Shown here: one piece after another, positions 21,168 to 21,488 of the stretch
Position numbering within the stretch: the stretch's first letter is position 1
How the letters are laid out: each line of letters starts with the position of its first letter
Source of the DNA: Candidatus Woesearchaeota archaeon
GTDB taxonomy: Archaea; Nanobdellota; Nanobdellia; Woesearchaeales; GW2011-AR4
Reading direction: 5' to 3'
Assembly (NCBI GenBank): GCA_013330825.1
Contig: DUHN01000039.1
Location: 1-21,488 of the forward strand
DNA: 21,488 nt
Translations under genes and position numbers: made by a program
Notes under the pieces: generated by a model
Seen by the model: only the letters and a program-made list of their open reading frames with translations
What the model was told of the DNA's origin: nothing
Databases searched by the model: none

Positions 21168-21314
21168 ATTTACCTCTTCATGTGTTTAGCAGCTTCTCGC
21201 TTTTGCATTCCTAACCGGCATCCGGCATTCCCCGGATGGGGCTTCCCCCTTGCCGATTTGCTTTCGTGGCCTCCAAGCTCGACTGATGCTGCTAAACACA
21301 TAATCTACCTCTTC
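21168..21314 (-). mobile_element. 120-nt palindrome-ended element with flanking direct repeats (MITE-like or structured RNA)
   Basis: Inverted ends TGTGTTTAGCAGC (21181-21193) and GCTGCTAAACACA (21288-21300) match perfectly, and one further pair (21180/21301) makes 14 bp. Outside them lie direct repeats, 11 of 12 identical: 21168-21179 and 21303-21314. The right copy covers the end of uL2 including its stop; the left copy supplies the GAGGT site of uS19. This is what insertion with target duplication would leave. Inside, the minus strand can fold into a three-way junction: closing stem 21252-21257 with 21214-21219, hairpins 21246-21249/21238-21241 (GAAG loop) and 21232-21237/21220-21225. An outer helix 21275-21282 with 21195-21202 contains tandem G-A pairs. 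No open reading frame of note. Confidence 0.6.
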
Positions 21315-21488
21315 GTCCTTCCGGTGCGGCGCGGGGCGATGCTCCCGACTTTCCTGCCCGGCGGCGCGTTCCTTGACGCCTGGGTGGGCCTTCCCTTCGT
21401 GTGGGAGCCCTTGCCGCCGAACGGATGGGCGACCGCGTTCATGGAGATGCCCGAGACTATGGGATAAAACTTGTTCTTCGCCTTCATC
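21305..21488 (-). CDS. rpl2: Large ribosomal subunit protein uL2 (C-terminal part)
   Basis: Only the last ~60 residues are in the window; the gene continues beyond the right edge. The uL2 C-terminal signature is present: [21 protein letters not shown] (with the conserved MNAVxHPFGG loop near the peptidyl transferase centre) and [20 protein letters not shown]. The stop TAG at 21305-21307 is within the direct repeat of the adjacent 120-nt element. In archaea uL2 precedes uS19, as here. Confidence 0.96.
   Translation of the reverse strand, partial: MKAKNKFYPIVSGISMNAVAHPFGGKGSHTKGRPTQASRNAPPGRKVGSIAPRRTGRTKR

Noticed and set aside
21168..21314. 5S rRNA or tRNA in the uL2-uS19 spacer
   Set aside because: The length (~120) and paired ends suggested 5S rRNA, but the conserved 5S internal sequences are missing, and no tRNA T-loop or acceptor pattern is present.

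Overview
This window is archaeal. The evidence is a continuous archaeal-type ribosomal protein cluster that includes proteins bacteria lack (eS4, eL14, eL19, eL32, eL34), together with aIF1/SUI1, an archaeal RNase P protein, an archaeal SecY, a type IV pilin-like protein with a class III signal peptide, and promoters with archaeal TATA boxes placed about 27 nt before start codons. The DNA is fairly GC-rich and gene-dense. The pilin N-terminus, the PRC-barrel protein and the many charged ribosomal protein tails remind me of DPANN genomes (for example Woesearchaeota-like), but I cannot place the organism firmly from sequence alone.

Layout. Positions 1-8.1 kb are a mixed region: a PRC-barrel protein (-), an SNF-family sodium symporter (+), a stand-alone Cas4/RecB-like nuclease (-), a DEAD-box RNA helicase (-), a biotin carboxylase with an unusual N-terminal extension followed by biotin-protein ligase (+), and an operon eL34-eL14-YbgC-type thioesterase (-). 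A pilin-like gene (+) sits at 8.2-8.7 kb. From 8.7 kb to the right end everything is on the minus strand and forms one S10/spc-type cluster. In transcription order it reads: uL2 (partial), uS19, uL22, uS3, uL29, aIF1, RNase P P29, uS17, uL14, uL24, eS4, uL5, uS14, uS8, uL6, eL32, eL19, uL18, uS5, uL30, uL15, SecY, EMC3/Oxa1-like DUF106 protein. Many neighbours overlap by ATGA or a few bases, as expected for translational coupling. The usual archaeal continuation (adk, DUF106, eL34, cmk, eL14) is modified: adk and cmk are absent here and the pilin-like gene interrupts the run.

How the genes work together. Most of the window builds ribosomes and the translation start apparatus (aIF1), matures tRNA (RNase P) and inserts membrane proteins (SecY plus the Oxa1-superfamily protein). 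The carboxylase and ligase form a biotin module, but no biotin carrier or carboxyltransferase is encoded here.

The most unusual object is a 120-nt element between uL2 and uS19 (about 21180-21301). It has 14-bp inverted ends, an internal fold that works better as RNA on the operon-sense strand, and imperfect 12-bp direct repeats at its borders that duplicate the uS19 ribosome-binding site. It is either a MITE-like insertion, a structured leader or small RNA, or both.
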